45,738 nucleotides of DNA, taken from contig CANKIV010000002.1 of NCBI GenBank assembly GCA_947482125.1, positions 1-45,738 of the forward strand, in the 5' to 3' direction. The stretch's first letter is position 1. Each line of letters starts with the position of its first letter. This DNA comes from Alphaproteobacteria bacterium (GTDB lineage Bacteria; Pseudomonadota; Alphaproteobacteria; Micropepsales; Micropepsaceae). This document shows, piece after piece, positions 7,088 to 16,703 of this stretch. The translations under genes were made by a program, and so were the position numbers. Below the pieces are notes generated by a model. That model was not told the origin of the DNA. It saw only the letters and a program-made list of their open reading frames with translations, and did no database searches.

Positions 7088-8494
7088 CTACATTTGCATG
7101 GTCCAGCCTTCGACGCCCATGGCGGCCTGACGTACAGCTTCCGTGAGGGTGGGATGCGAATGGCAGGTGCGGGCGATGTCTTCCGATGACGCGCCGAACT
7201 CCATCGCCAGCACCACTTCGGCGATCAGGTTGCCGGCTTCCGGCCCGATGATGGCGCAGCCCAGAACCTTGTCGGTCTTGGCATCGGCCAGGATCTTCAC
7301 CATGCCGTCGGTGGCGGCGATGGTCTTGGCGCGGGCATTGGCGGTGAAGGGGAACTTGCCGACCTTGTAGGCGATGCCCGCCGCCTTCAGTTCTTCTTCC
7401 GATTTGCCGACGGTGGCGACTTCCGGGAAGGTGTAGACCACCGACGGAATGGCGTCGTAATTCACATGCCCCGGCTTGCCGGCGATGATTTCGGCGCAGG
7501 CCACCCCTTCGTCCTCGGCCTTGTGCGCCAGCATCGGGCCTTCGCGGCAATCGCCGACGGCATAGAGGCCCGGGACATTGGTGCGGTAGTGATTGTCGGT
7601 GACGACGCGGCCGCGCTTGTCCATCGCGACCCCCGCTTCCAGCAGGCCCAGATTGGCGGTGTAGGGAATGCGGCCGATCGAGACCAGCATCACATCGCAC
7701 TCGATCACCGACTTGTCGCCGCCCGCCGCCGGCTCGACCGTGACTTTCAGCCCGCCGCCGCCTTTTTTCTCCACCCCCGTCACCTTGGTGGAAAGCTGGA
7801 AGGTAAAGCCCTGCTTGGTGAGGATGCGCTGGAAGGCCTTGCCGACTTCGCCGTCAATGCCCGGCGTGATGCGGTCGAGGAATTCCACCACCGTCACCTC
7901 CGCGCCTAGCCGCTTCCAAACCGAACCCAGTTCCAGCCCGATCACGCCCGCGCCCACCACCAGCAGCTTGCGCGGCACGGCGGTCAGCGCCAGTGCGCCG
8001 GTCGAAGACACGATCTGCTTTTCATCAATGGTGACGCCGGGCAGCGGGGCGACTTCCGAGCCGGTGGCGATGATGATGTTCTTGCAGGTGAGGTTGCGGA
8101 TTTTGCCGTCCGCGCCTTTCACTTCCACCTTGCCGGGACCTGTGATGCGCGCTTCACCGACAATGGCTTCGGACTTGGCCTTCTTGAGCAGGAATTCCAC
8201 GCCCTTGGTCAGCTCGCCGACCACCTTGGTCTTCTGGGCCATCATGGCGGTGAGATCGAGTTCGACCTTGGCCTTGATCCCGAGCTTGGGGAAATCCTCC
8301 TTGGCTTCGTGAAAGCGCTCGCTGGCGTGCAGCAGCGCCTTGGAAGGAATGCAGCCGATATTCAGGCAGGTGCCGCCGAAGGTGCCGCGCTTGTCGATGC
8401 AGGCGCTGGTCAGGCCGAGCTGGCCCAGCCGGATCGCCGCATTGTAGCCGCCGGGGCCGCCCCCGATCACGATTGCGTCGAAATTGTCCGCCAT
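7088..8494 (-). CDS. lpdA: Dihydrolipoyl dehydrogenase
   Basis: [37 protein letters not shown] redox motif, C-terminal [16 protein letters not shown]. Start at [13 protein letters not shown]. Confidence 0.95.
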   Translation of the reverse strand: MADNFDAIVIGGGPGGYNAAIRLGQLGLTSACIDKRGTFGGTCLNIGCIPSKALLHASERFHEAKEDFPKLGIKAKVELDLTAMMAQKTKVVGELTKGVEFLLKKAKSEAIVGEARITGPGKVEVKGADGKIRNLTCKNIIIATGSEVAPLPGVTIDEKQIVSSTGALALTAVPRKLLVVGAGVIGLELGSVWKRLGAEVTVVEFLDRITPGIDGEVGKAFQRILTKQGFTFQLSTKVTGVEKKGGGGLKVTVEPAAGGDKSVIECDVMLVSIGRIPYTANLGLLEAGVAMDKRGRVVTDNHYRTNVPGLYAVGDCREGPMLAHKAEDEGVACAEIIAGKPGHVNYDAIPSVVYTFPEVATVGKSEEELKAAGIAYKVGKFPFTANARAKTIAATDGMVKILADAKTDKVLGCAIIGPEAGNLIAEVVLAMEFGASSEDIARTCHSHPTLTEAVRQAAMGVEGWTMQM

Positions 8495-8583
8495 GGCCCT
8501 GCTCAGTTGATTTGCGAGCGGGAACATAACCATCCGTGGCTGCGGGAAAACAGCCCCAAACGCATGACTGAGCAGCTTTTTGC

Positions 8584-10287
8584 TTAGATCTGCGGGCCCT
8601 CATGGGACTTCGGGTCGGGATCGGGAAAAACCAGATCCACCACCGTGCCCCGGCCCGGCTCGGAATGGACGCTGGAAACGCCCCCCAGCTGCAGGCCGAA
8701 GGTCTTGATCAGCCGCGAACCCACGCGTTTGCGCGTGCCCTCCTGGGCAAAGCCCAGCCCATTGTCGGCGATCGCCAGTTTCAGCTTGCCGCCCTCCATG
8801 GGCTGCATGGTGACCCGGATCACGCCTTCGCGCCCTTCCGGGAAGGCATGCTTGAAGATGTTGGTCAACACTTCGACCGTGAACAGGGCCAGCGCCACCG
8901 CCACACTGCCCGTCACCACCCGGCTGGGAACATCCACCTCCACGCGGACCTGGTCATTGCTCATTCCGCCGGCGATCTGGTGGGAGAGCTGGTCCAGCAG
9001 GTCGCGGATGTCGAGGGTGGACTGGTCTTCCAGCTCGTTGAGGATGCGGTGCACCAGCGCCAGGGCATTGATGCGGGTCTGGGCCTGGAGCAGCGCTTCG
9101 CGCGCGCCCGCATCCTGCACCTGGTTGGCCTGGATGGAGAGCAGGCTCATCACGATCTGCAGGTTGTTCTTCACCCGGTGATGGATTTCCTTGATCAGGG
9201 TGGTCTTCATGTCCACCGCCTCGCGCAGGCGGCGGTCGCGGTCCTGGATGCCCTCCGCCATCTCGCTCATGGCGTCGCCCAGCAGCTTGAACTCGACCGG
9301 CGCCTCGGCGAGGTCGGGACGAATGACGTAATGGCCGCTGCGATAGGCATGGGCGATGCGGCGCAGGTAACTGATCCATTGCGTCACCTGGCGGTCGGTG
9401 GCCAGCCAGATCGCGACCCAGGCAAAGCCGATCATCAGGATGGGCAGCGCGAAATCCAGGCCGACATGCAGATAGGTGGGGCCGAACAGCTGGCTCTCGC
9501 CCATCGCGAAGGCGACGAAGATGGAGTTGCCCATCAGCGCCGCATTGCCGTAGCGCCAGGTGTCGCCGCGCGAATCCACCGCGCTGGAGATCTGGCCCGG
9601 GGCGCGATCCTTCAACGCCGACCGGGCGATGGCGTCGCCCACATCCTTGTTGTTGGTGGCGAGCACCTTGCCGGCGCGGTCGAACACCGCCACCACCGCG
9701 CCCTTCGGCAGGTTGCTGGTGCGCATCATGTAGTCGATCCAGTGCACATCCAGCGAGATGGCGACCGCGCCGTCGAAGCTGCCGTCGGATTTGTGCAGTG
9801 CCAGCAGGCCGCCGATGATGGGCTGGCCGGTGGCCCGGCTGGTAACCTGGTTGGACACCACCATGGCGTCGCTTTTCTTCGAGGCCTGGAATACCTCGGT
9901 ATCGGCAACATTCAGGCCGCGAGTCAGAGCCATGGCCGAGCAGACGACCCGGCCATGCTCGTCAATGCGGGTCAGGTTGGAGAAATAGCGCACGCCGATC
10001 AGTGTATCGGCCAGCACGCCATCGCAATTGCCGCTCATGGTGCGCACTTCGGACAGGCTGCCCACGGCCCGCAGCACCTGTTCGGCGGCAGCCAGCAGAT
10101 TCTGATCACCCGCCGCCACCGTGCGGGCCGACTGGATCAGCCTGTCATGGACATTGGCGATGTCGATCCGGGCGCGCGCCACGCCCTGGAAGATGGAGAC
10201 CATGATCACCGGGATCAGCGCCAGGGTGATGATCACCTGGAGCCGCTGGCGCAAAGTCCAGCCGGGCTCATGACCCGGATTGATCAT
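8584..10287 (-). CDS. Membrane-bound HisKA_2-type sensor histidine kinase with extracytoplasmic sensor region
   Basis: [31 protein letters not shown]-box and ATPase motif [10 protein letters not shown]; two TM segments flank a periplasmic region. Downstream of ecfG, so PhyK-like by context. Confidence 0.85.
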   Translation of the reverse strand: MINPGHEPGWTLRQRLQVIITLALIPVIMVSIFQGVARARIDIANVHDRLIQSARTVAAGDQNLLAAAEQVLRAVGSLSEVRTMSGNCDGVLADTLIGVRYFSNLTRIDEHGRVVCSAMALTRGLNVADTEVFQASKKSDAMVVSNQVTSRATGQPIIGGLLALHKSDGSFDGAVAISLDVHWIDYMMRTSNLPKGAVVAVFDRAGKVLATNNKDVGDAIARSALKDRAPGQISSAVDSRGDTWRYGNAALMGNSIFVAFAMGESQLFGPTYLHVGLDFALPILMIGFAWVAIWLATDRQVTQWISYLRRIAHAYRSGHYVIRPDLAEAPVEFKLLGDAMSEMAEGIQDRDRRLREAVDMKTTLIKEIHHRVKNNLQIVMSLLSIQANQVQDAGAREALLQAQTRINALALVHRILNELEDQSTLDIRDLLDQLSHQIAGGMSNDQVRVEVDVPSRVVTGSVAVALALFTVEVLTNIFKHAFPEGREGVIRVTMQPMEGGKLKLAIADNGLGFAQEGTRKRVGSRLIKTFGLQLGGVSSVHSEPGRGTVVDLVFPDPDPKSHEGPQI

Positions 10288-10297
10288 CGCGGCGGGA

Positions 10298-10939
10298 TTA
10301 TTTTGTGCGCTTTTTTCCGGCGACTTGCTCGGGCCGCCCGGGGCTGAGCTGATCAAGCTGCGCCATAATCTCACGAGCGGCATCTCCCCCGGCAGGACGC
10401 GACACATCGTTCAGTGTGTCGCCGCCGTCCAGAATCTCTATCAAGGTCTTGCGCGCTCTCGCAACACGGCTTTTGACCGTGCCCACGGCGCATTTGCAGA
10501 TGGCAGCGGCATCCTCATACGAGAAGCCGCCTGCACCCACCAAAATCAGCGCTTCGCGCTGTTCGTCGGAAAGATGTTTCAGCGCGCGCACCGTGTCGGA
10601 CAGTTCGGCGCTGTGCACCTGATCCTCGCCGCCGCCCGGAATGCGCTCGGCCGCGTCCTGATCCCAGGGCGCCTGACGCCAGGCGCGACGGCGATCGGAA
10701 TAGAACTGGTTGCGCAGGATGGTGAACAGCCAGGCTTTCAGGTTGGTGCCCGGGATGAAGCTCGAGCGGCTCTGCCATGCCTTGACCAGCGTTTCCTGCG
10801 CCAGATCGTCGGCGGCTTCCTGATTGCCGGTCAGCGACCGCGCGAAGGCGCGCAGGAACGGCACCAGGCCGAGCAACTCGGTCTTGAAGTCCGGATTTTC
10901 CGACTTCTGAATGTGCGTGGACGGGGAGGATGTCGGCAT
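10298..10939 (-). CDS. ecfG: EcfG-type ECF sigma factor of the general stress response
   Basis: LVPFLRAFARSLTGNQEAADDLAQETLVKAWQSRSSFIPGTNLKAWLFTILRNQFYSDRRR and region 4 LSDEQREALILVGAGGFSYEDAAAICKCAVGTVKSRVARAR. Confidence 0.93.
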   Translation of the reverse strand: MPTSSPSTHIQKSENPDFKTELLGLVPFLRAFARSLTGNQEAADDLAQETLVKAWQSRSSFIPGTNLKAWLFTILRNQFYSDRRRAWRQAPWDQDAAERIPGGGEDQVHSAELSDTVRALKHLSDEQREALILVGAGGFSYEDAAAICKCAVGTVKSRVARARKTLIEILDGGDTLNDVSRPAGGDAAREIMAQLDQLSPGRPEQVAGKKRTK

Positions 10940-11145
10940 CACGAAGCCTTGCCCTTTCCCGCTTTGTCGCCGGCTTCATCGATCTGGCGCAGCAGTTCCA
11001 TGAAATCGTCCGGCACGGCCTCCTGGGCCACATCGTCGTACATGCGGCGCAGTTCGCGTCCGATGGCTCGCTGGCGCGCGCGGATCGCCCGCGCCTTTTC
11101 GGTGGGCTTTTCCTCAGACACGGTGGTATCCCATTGCTGCGTCAT
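10939..11145 (-). CDS. nepR: NepR-family anti-sigma factor
   Basis: RAIGRELRRMYDDVAQEAVPDDFMELLRQIDEA core; next to ecfG and phyR. Confidence 0.9.
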   Translation of the reverse strand: MTQQWDTTVSEEKPTEKARAIRARQRAIGRELRRMYDDVAQEAVPDDFMELLRQIDEAGDKAGKGKAS

Positions 11146-11286
11146 ATCCGACCAAACCAGTCCCTGGTTGCCGCCGGCCCCCGGAAATCCGGTAGCGCGG
11201 CGAGTATTTTCGTTCCCTCAACCCCATGCAGTTCCCCTTCCCAAGGTTCCAAACGAACGGCCTACGCGATGGTTCCGGCAGGCTAG

Positions 11287-11313
11287 GGAACTTTTTTGGC
11301 TGGCGTAAGTTCC
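11287..11313. promoter_or_regulatory. Mirror-symmetric EcfG-type promoter element GGAAC-N17-GTTCC between nepR and phyR
   Basis: GGAAC TTTTTTGGCTGGCGTAA GTTCC; both strands read GGAAC-N16-AGTT, close to GGAAC-N16/17-CGTT. Confidence 0.75.
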
Positions 11314-11352
11314 TCATCTGAGCTTTCTATCCAGGGCTGAAGGAGCCAATCC

Positions 11353-12141
11353 ATGAGCATGTCGCAAACCCTTGCGCCGCATCTTCCCTATCTGCGCCGC
11401 TATGCGCGGGCCTTAACCGGGTCGCAGTCCAGCGGGGATGCCCATGTCCGCGCCGCCTTGACGGCACTTCTTGCGGGAGATCAAAGCCTTATTGAGGGGG
11501 TCCCCCCTAGGGTAGGCCTCTACCGCCTGTTCCATGCCATCTGGCAGTCGGGCGCCGAGCATTATGACGAAACCGCCCAGATCCCCGGCAAGACCCCGGA
11601 AGGGCGACTGAAATCCCTGTCCGCCTCCAAGCGGGCAGCCTTGCTTTTGACCGCTGTCGAGGCCTTCAGCCTGGAGGAAGCCGCTTTCATTATCGATGAG
11701 AGTCCCGAAGAGGTGGAGGCCGCCATCCTGGGCGCCCAGAAGACCATCGACACCCAGCTGGCCAGCAAGGTGCTGATCATCGAGGACGAGCCGATCATCG
11801 CCCTGGATCTGGAAAACCTGGTCACTGAACTGGGCCACAAGGTCGTCGCCATCGCCGCCACCCGCGACGATGCGGTGGCCAAGGCGCTGTCCGAGCGCCC
11901 CGGCCTGGTGCTGGCCGACATCAATCTGGGCGAAGGCGGCAGCGGCATCGACGCCGTCAGCGACATCCTCGCCGCCTTCGACATTCCGGTCATCTTCATC
12001 ACCGCCTATCCGGAAAAGCTTTTGACTGGCGAGCGTCCCGAACCTACCTATCTGATTGCCAAGCCCTTCCTGCCGGAAACCGTGCAGGCGACCGTGGGAC
12101 AGGCGCTGTTTTTCCATCCGGTGGCGAAGGAAGCCGCTTAG
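11353..12141 (+). CDS. phyR: PhyR general stress response regulator (sigma-like domain plus receiver)
   Basis: Sigma-like N-terminus (LAPHLPYLRRYARALTGSQSSGDAHVRAAL) fused to a receiver domain (VLIIEDEPIIALDLENLVTELGHKV…LVLADINLGEGGSGIDAV…VIFITAYPEKLLTG…AKPF). Confidence 0.95.
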   Translation: MSMSQTLAPHLPYLRRYARALTGSQSSGDAHVRAALTALLAGDQSLIEGVPPRVGLYRLFHAIWQSGAEHYDETAQIPGKTPEGRLKSLSASKRAALLLTAVEAFSLEEAAFIIDESPEEVEAAILGAQKTIDTQLASKVLIIEDEPIIALDLENLVTELGHKVVAIAATRDDAVAKALSERPGLVLADINLGEGGSGIDAVSDILAAFDIPVIFITAYPEKLLTGERPEPTYLIAKPFLPETVQATVGQALFFHPVAKEAA

Positions 12142-12186
12142 GCCGTTTGGTGCGTTGTATCATTTGCTGAATTGGAGATTTGAATC

Positions 12187-12558
12187 ATGGCCGCCAAGAA
12201 AAAGTCCGTGGCGAACGGCAATATCGAAGCCCGCCTTGCCGCCTTGCGCGCCGATTTCGGCGCGCTGCAGGATGACATGAAAGGCCTTTACGGCGACGTC
12301 AGCGAAGTGGCGTCGGAACGCGCTGCGCTGGCGATGAAGTCGGCCGAGGAAATCGCCGACCGCGCCGTGGCGCTGGCCGAGGAAGCCGCCAAGGAAGCCA
12401 AAGGCGTCGCCCTGGAATACAAGGACGAAGCCGAAGAATGGGCGGAAGAAAATGCCGAGGAATTGCGGGGCTATGTCCGGGCCCAGCCCATCCAGTCCCT
12501 GCTGATCGCGGGCGGCATCGGCGCCTTTCTGGGCGCCATTTTCCTCAGCAGGCGCTGA
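12187..12558 (+). CDS. DUF883/ElaB-YqjD-like protein
   Basis: Long Ala/Glu/Lys amphipathic region and C-terminal VRAQPIQSLLIAGGIGAFLGAIFLSRR. Confidence 0.75.
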   Translation: MAAKKKSVANGNIEARLAALRADFGALQDDMKGLYGDVSEVASERAALAMKSAEEIADRAVALAEEAAKEAKGVALEYKDEAEEWAEENAEELRGYVRAQPIQSLLIAGGIGAFLGAIFLSRR

Positions 12559-12625
12559 AGTTCGAGGATCATTTCCCTGTTAACCAGCGCTGTCGTATAA
12601 ACGGGCAGCAGGATGGGGATTTGAG

Positions 12626-12973
12626 ATGTTCGCGCGACTGACCGCCAAGGCCATTTGGACCGCCATTGCCATCGCCATGGCGTTTTTTGGCGTAGGCCTG
12701 CTGGGCATGGCGCTTGCTTCGGCGCTGGTTGCCACGCTGGGCATCGCCGGGGCGCACGCCGTGGCGGGCGCCATCCTTCTGGTGCCGCCCCTGCTCTGGG
12801 CTGTCATCACCGGCCTGTCGCGTCCGCGAAAGCCGCCGCCGCAAGCCAACAATGAACTGACACGCGCGCTTCTCGCTGCGGTGGCGAAGGAAACGCCCTG
12901 GATCGCCATCATCGGCGCGGGCCTGGCAGGCGCTGCCAACATGTTCCTCAATCGCAACAGAAGCGCCAAATAG
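12626..12973 (+). CDS. Small membrane protein, YqjE/phage-holin-like
   Basis: Two hydrophobic segments plus C-terminal PWIAIIGAGLAGAANMFLNRNRSAK; follows the DUF883-like gene. Confidence 0.5.
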   Translation: MFARLTAKAIWTAIAIAMAFFGVGLLGMALASALVATLGIAGAHAVAGAILLVPPLLWAVITGLSRPRKPPPQANNELTRALLAAVAKETPWIAIIGAGLAGAANMFLNRNRSAK

Positions 12974-13007
12974 CGCGCCCATTGCCGCCCCGTCCTGTGG
13001 ATAGGCG

Positions 13008-13033
13008 GGAACCCCAACCCTGATCCTGACGTT
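13008..13033 (+). promoter_or_regulatory. EcfG-type promoter GGAAC-N17-CGTT upstream of the DUF1328 gene
   Basis: GGAAC CCCAACCCTGATCCTGA CGTT, about 38 bp upstream of the ATG at 13071. Confidence 0.75.
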
Positions 13034-13070
13034 TTTGTGACCTACACTCTGGTTGCAGGAACGATCCGTC

Positions 13071-13244
13071 ATGCTTGGTTGGGCGCTTGCTTTCCTCATT
13101 CTCGCACTGGTCGCGGGCTATATGGGTTTCTTCGGACTGGCCGGCATGGCGGCAACGATCGCCAAACTTCTGCTGGTGGTTTTTGTGATCCTTCTGATTG
13201 TCAGCGCCTTTTCCGGCGCCTTGCGTGGACGACCGCCCGTCTAG
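13071..13244 (+). CDS. DUF1328-family small membrane protein
   Basis: MLGWALAFLILALVAGYMGFFGLAGMAATIAKLLLVVFVILLIVSAFSGALRGRPPV. Confidence 0.85.
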   Translation: MLGWALAFLILALVAGYMGFFGLAGMAATIAKLLLVVFVILLIVSAFSGALRGRPPV

Positions 13245-13273
13245 ATTTCATTTGTGTCGAAGGGAGATTGCCG

Positions 13274-13423
13274 ATGCGTATTCCCGCCTTCATCTACGAA
13301 CACCCCATCGAAAGCCTGATCGCCGGCGTGCTGCTGCTGGCGGTGCTGTTCGGCTCGGCCGACCGCCATGCCGCGGAAGCTGCCAACCCGACGTCCCAGG
13401 TCGCCGCGGCGGACAAGATTTAA
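13274..13423 (+). CDS. 49-aa hypothetical single-TM protein
   Basis: MRIPAFIYEHPIESLIAGVLLLAVLFGSADRHAAEAANPTSQVAAADKI; SD AGGGAGA; followed by a terminator. Confidence 0.65.
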   Translation: MRIPAFIYEHPIESLIAGVLLLAVLFGSADRHAAEAANPTSQVAAADKI

Positions 13424-13452
13424 AAAAGCGCGGCGCCCGGGAACGCTTTTTT
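13422..13452 (+). terminator. Rho-independent terminator
   Basis: AAAAAAGCG…CGCTTTTTT pairing at the end of the 49-aa ORF. Confidence 0.7.
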
Positions 13453-13542
13453 CGCTCACCCATTATCTGAAGCGAGCGGACGTCCGATCCGGAACGCCCC
13501 CAGCCCCTTCGACAGCCCGCTTCGGGTGTCCGCTCTCTTCCT

Positions 13543-13568
13543 AAAGCCCCGCTCTGCGGGGCTTTTTT
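13543..13568. terminator. Rho-independent terminator (probably bidirectional)
   Basis: AAAGCCCCGC-TCT-GCGGGGCTTTTTTT. Confidence 0.75.
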
Positions 13569-13582
13569 TGTTTGAGGCGCCG

Positions 13583-15001
13583 CTAGGGCATCCGGCCGAT
13601 TTGAGAACTTTTCGGCTTTCCTACGGGATACAGCATGTACAGCGTACCGGGCGCCTGAAGCTGAGTGGGATAGCCGGTATAGCCGAAGGATCGCTGCACC
13701 AGCTGGTGCTGGTCGCGCTTCAGTTCCGCCAGGTACCACAGCTTGCCTTGCAGGAGCCTTGCGCCGGCCGCAGGCGCGGACGGATAACGCTGCGGCTCAT
13801 TCACCTGGATCACGGTCACGCCCGGCTGGGTGAAGCGCAGCCAGGCGGTGGTCTGGTAATCGGTGGTCAGGATGGCGTCGGCGACACGCGCTTTGCTCAG
13901 TGCGCCGATCACTTCGGCGATGGGCGCAAAATCGCGGCCCAGGAGTCGCGCCACCGGATCCTTCTTCAAAGGCAGGATGGCGAACTGCGCCTGGGCATAG
14001 GTCAGGAGCACCAGCAGCAAAGCCAGCGGCGCGGCGGCGAAGGAAAGCCAGCGTGCCTTTCCTTCCGTGCGGAACGCGTCCGCCGCCAGGATGGCCAGCG
14101 CCGGATAGAGGAAACAGGGCCAGTTGCCCTGTATCCGGTCATGCAGGGCGTGTTGCAGGAAATAGGCGATCCCCGTCCATGCCAGCACCGCCAGGACAAG
14201 GCGGTCGTCGCCCCGCTTTGTCGCGCGCCACAGGCCGATGGCCATCAGGACGAAGATCAGCGGCGTGGCGAGGCCGAGTTGCGCGCCCAGGAATTCGCCC
14301 AGGAAGCGCAAGGTGAAGACGCCGCCGCCGACCCGGCCGAACTGGAAGGCGAGGGTCATCCAGTGATGCTGCGCCTGCCAGATCAGATGCGGGGTGACGA
14401 TCAGCAGCGCCAGCGCCGCGCCCAGATACGGCCAGGGCGTTGCCAGCCATTTTCTCTGACGTCCATCCACCACCAGCCACAGCAAGGTGCCGAAGCCCAG
14501 AAACAGCGCGGAATATTTCGACAGCAGTCCAAGGCCGGCGGAAACTCCAACCGCCAGCCACCAGCGGCCGTCGCCACTGGCCTGAACCTGCGCCAGGAAA
14601 CAGACAAAGGCGGCCGCGAAAACGACCGAGGGCATGTCCGGCGTCGCCGCCAGCAGCTCCACCGAAATCATCAAGGTGAGATTGAACAGCAAGGCCGCCA
14701 GCGCCGCGCGTTTGGCGTCTTTCAAAATCAGCACCGCGCTTTGCCAGACAAGCAAGCTGGCCGGCAGCGACAGGACAATTCCCGCCAAACGCACGCCCAG
14801 TGGCGTATCGCCGAACAGGGATGTCCCGGCGCGGATGGCCCAGGCGATCATCGGAGGATGATCGTAATAGCCGGCTGCCAGATGTTTGGACCAAAGCCAG
14901 TAATAGGCCTCATCCGCCGACAGCGGCAGCAATGCGGCCATCACCGCGCGCAAGACAACCAACGCGGCAATCAAAGCGAGGCTGACGCGGACGGGTATCA
15001 A
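13583..15001 (-). CDS. Glycosyltransferase family 39 (ArnT/PMT-like) membrane protein
   Basis: SADEAYYWLWSKHLAAGYYDHPPMIAW GT39 signature, multiple TM helices. TTG start overlapping the upstream TGA (TTGA) is inferred. Confidence 0.85.
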   Translation of the reverse strand: MIPVRVSLALIAALVVLRAVMAALLPLSADEAYYWLWSKHLAAGYYDHPPMIAWAIRAGTSLFGDTPLGVRLAGIVLSLPASLLVWQSAVLILKDAKRAALAALLFNLTLMISVELLAATPDMPSVVFAAAFVCFLAQVQASGDGRWWLAVGVSAGLGLLSKYSALFLGFGTLLWLVVDGRQRKWLATPWPYLGAALALLIVTPHLIWQAQHHWMTLAFQFGRVGGGVFTLRFLGEFLGAQLGLATPLIFVLMAIGLWRATKRGDDRLVLAVLAWTGIAYFLQHALHDRIQGNWPCFLYPALAILAADAFRTEGKARWLSFAAAPLALLLVLLTYAQAQFAILPLKKDPVARLLGRDFAPIAEVIGALSKARVADAILTTDYQTTAWLRFTQPGVTVIQVNEPQRYPSAPAAGARLLQGKLWYLAELKRDQHQLVQRSFGYTGYPTQLQAPGTLYMLYPVGKPKSSQIGRMP

Positions 15002-16098
15002 CGCGCGCGCCAGACGAAGAGAGTGGACATGGCGTAATTCCACAGCGCGCTCATGATGGCCCCCGCCGCGCCCGCCAGCAGCCAGCGCGAGCGTTCGATG
15101 TACAGCCACGAGGCGAGGTCGATATTGGCCAGCACGCCCACCGAACCGATCAGGCAGAACAGCACAAAGCCGCGCGCCATCGACCAGCCCTTGAGACGGC
15201 GGTCGCGATAGGTGAGCTCATTGTTGAGCAGAAAGTTGCTGGTCATGGCGATGAAGGTGGCGATGAACTGGGCCCAGCGGAACATGTCGGGCAGGTCGGC
15301 CGGCAGCAGCCACAGCGACAGGCGCAAGGCCACCAGATGGACGAACAGGCCGATGGCGCCGACAAGGGCGAAGAAAATGAAGCGCGGATCCACCACATCG
15401 CCGGTCATCTTGGCCAGCAGCAGGCCCAGGAATTCCACCCCGATCTGGGCGTTGAACTTGCTTTCGCCGGCAAAGCGCTCACCGAAACTGTAGGGCTGTT
15501 CGGCGATGCGCAGCTTGCCGCTGCCGGTGGCCGCGATATCGAGCAGGATCTTGAATCCCACCGGCGACAGGCGCGGCGCCACCTCGTCGAAACGGTCGCG
15601 CCGCATCATGAAGAAGCCCGACATGGGATCGCTGAGTTTGGTGCCGACCATCCGGTGGGTCAGCTTCGTGGCAAGCCGCGAGATGGCGCCGCGGCTGCCC
15701 GAAAAGCTGGCGGCGCTGCCGCCTTCGACATAGCGGGAGGCGGCCACCAGATCGGCCTGGCCGCTGGTCAATCTGGCCAGCATGGCGGGCAGGACCTTTT
15801 CGTCATGCTGCAGATCGCCGTCGATCACCGCCACATAGGGGGCGGCGCTGGCGGACATGCCTTCGATGCAGGCCCCGGCCAGGCCGCGCCGGCCGACCCG
15901 GCGCAGGCAGCGCACGCGGGTATCCCGGGAACCGATCTCCTTGGCCGCCGCCGCGGTGCCGTCAGGGGAATTGTCGTCCACGAAGATGACTTCCCAGGCG
16001 ATCCCCGACAGGGCCAGGTCCAGCCGCCGCACCAGCTCGGCAACATTCCCCCGCTCCTTGAAAGTGGGAACGACAACAGAGAGTTGAGGGCTGGACAC
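14998..16098 (-). CDS. Dolichol-phosphate-mannose-synthase-like glycosyltransferase with C-terminal GtrA domain
   Basis: LSVVVPTFKERGNVAELVRRL…FVDDNSPDGTAA…VIDGDLQHDE, then a GtrA-like region (FALVGAIGLFVHL…FLLNNELTYRDR…LFVWRAR). Confidence 0.9.
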   Translation of the reverse strand: MSSPQLSVVVPTFKERGNVAELVRRLDLALSGIAWEVIFVDDNSPDGTAAAAKEIGSRDTRVRCLRRVGRRGLAGACIEGMSASAAPYVAVIDGDLQHDEKVLPAMLARLTSGQADLVAASRYVEGGSAASFSGSRGAISRLATKLTHRMVGTKLSDPMSGFFMMRRDRFDEVAPRLSPVGFKILLDIAATGSGKLRIAEQPYSFGERFAGESKFNAQIGVEFLGLLLAKMTGDVVDPRFIFFALVGAIGLFVHLVALRLSLWLLPADLPDMFRWAQFIATFIAMTSNFLLNNELTYRDRRLKGWSMARGFVLFCLIGSVGVLANIDLASWLYIERSRWLLAGAAGAIMSALWNYAMSTLFVWRAR

Positions 16099-16145
16099 CG
16101 GCGCAAAGTCCCCAAGGGCATTGATGAAGAGAATTGATGGCCCTT

Positions 16146-16157
16146 GGTGACGTCACC
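16146..16157. repeat. Perfect 12-bp palindrome GGTGACGTCACC in a divergent intergenic region
   Basis: Read directly. Confidence 0.5.
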
Positions 16158-16273
16158 CGGCCGAACCGTCAAGTTGGCCGCCGACGGGTAAGGAATCGCT
16201 AACTCTATCAGAAGCTTAGGAGATGCCCGCGGTAGCGCGGGAAACTTCCGGACCTGCCATGCGTTGCAAACCG

Positions 16274-16699
16274 ATGAGCACCTCTCACCTCCTTCACCGC
16301 ACGCCCGGCCTTCCCGCCAATCATTCGACCCTGCGCCTGGCCGCCCCCAGGGTGCTGGTGGTCGAGGACGAGATGACGGTGGCGATGCTGATCGAGGACA
16401 TGGTCAGCGAGCTTGCCTATGAGGTGGCGGCCGTGGTGCCCCGGCTGGAAGACGCCATGCGCATGCTGGACAGCGACAGCTTCGATCTGGCGATGCTGGA
16501 TGTCCATCTGAACGGCAAGACCGTGTTTCCCTTCGCCGCTGAACTTGAGGCGCGCGGCATTCCCTTCATGTTCGCGACCGCCTACGGCGCACGCGGCCTG
16601 CCGGTGGAATTCCGCGACTATCTGGTGCTGCAAAAGCCGTTCGGGCCCGTGGAACTGCGCCGCGCCCTGATCGAGCTGTCCGGACGCACCACCCACTGA
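16274..16699 (+). CDS. Single-domain response regulator, FATGUY-like
   Basis: VLVVEDEMTVAMLIEDMVSELAYEV…LAMLDVHLNGKTV…IPFMFATAYGARGLP…LQKPF; no output domain. Confidence 0.85.
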   Translation: MSTSHLLHRTPGLPANHSTLRLAAPRVLVVEDEMTVAMLIEDMVSELAYEVAAVVPRLEDAMRMLDSDSFDLAMLDVHLNGKTVFPFAAELEARGIPFMFATAYGARGLPVEFRDYLVLQKPFGPVELRRALIELSGRTTH

Positions 16700-16703
16700 A
16701 CTC

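Noticed and set aside
8602-10347. 581-aa plus-strand ORF
   Set aside because: Antisense to the histidine kinase; His/Gln/Gly-rich shadow frame.
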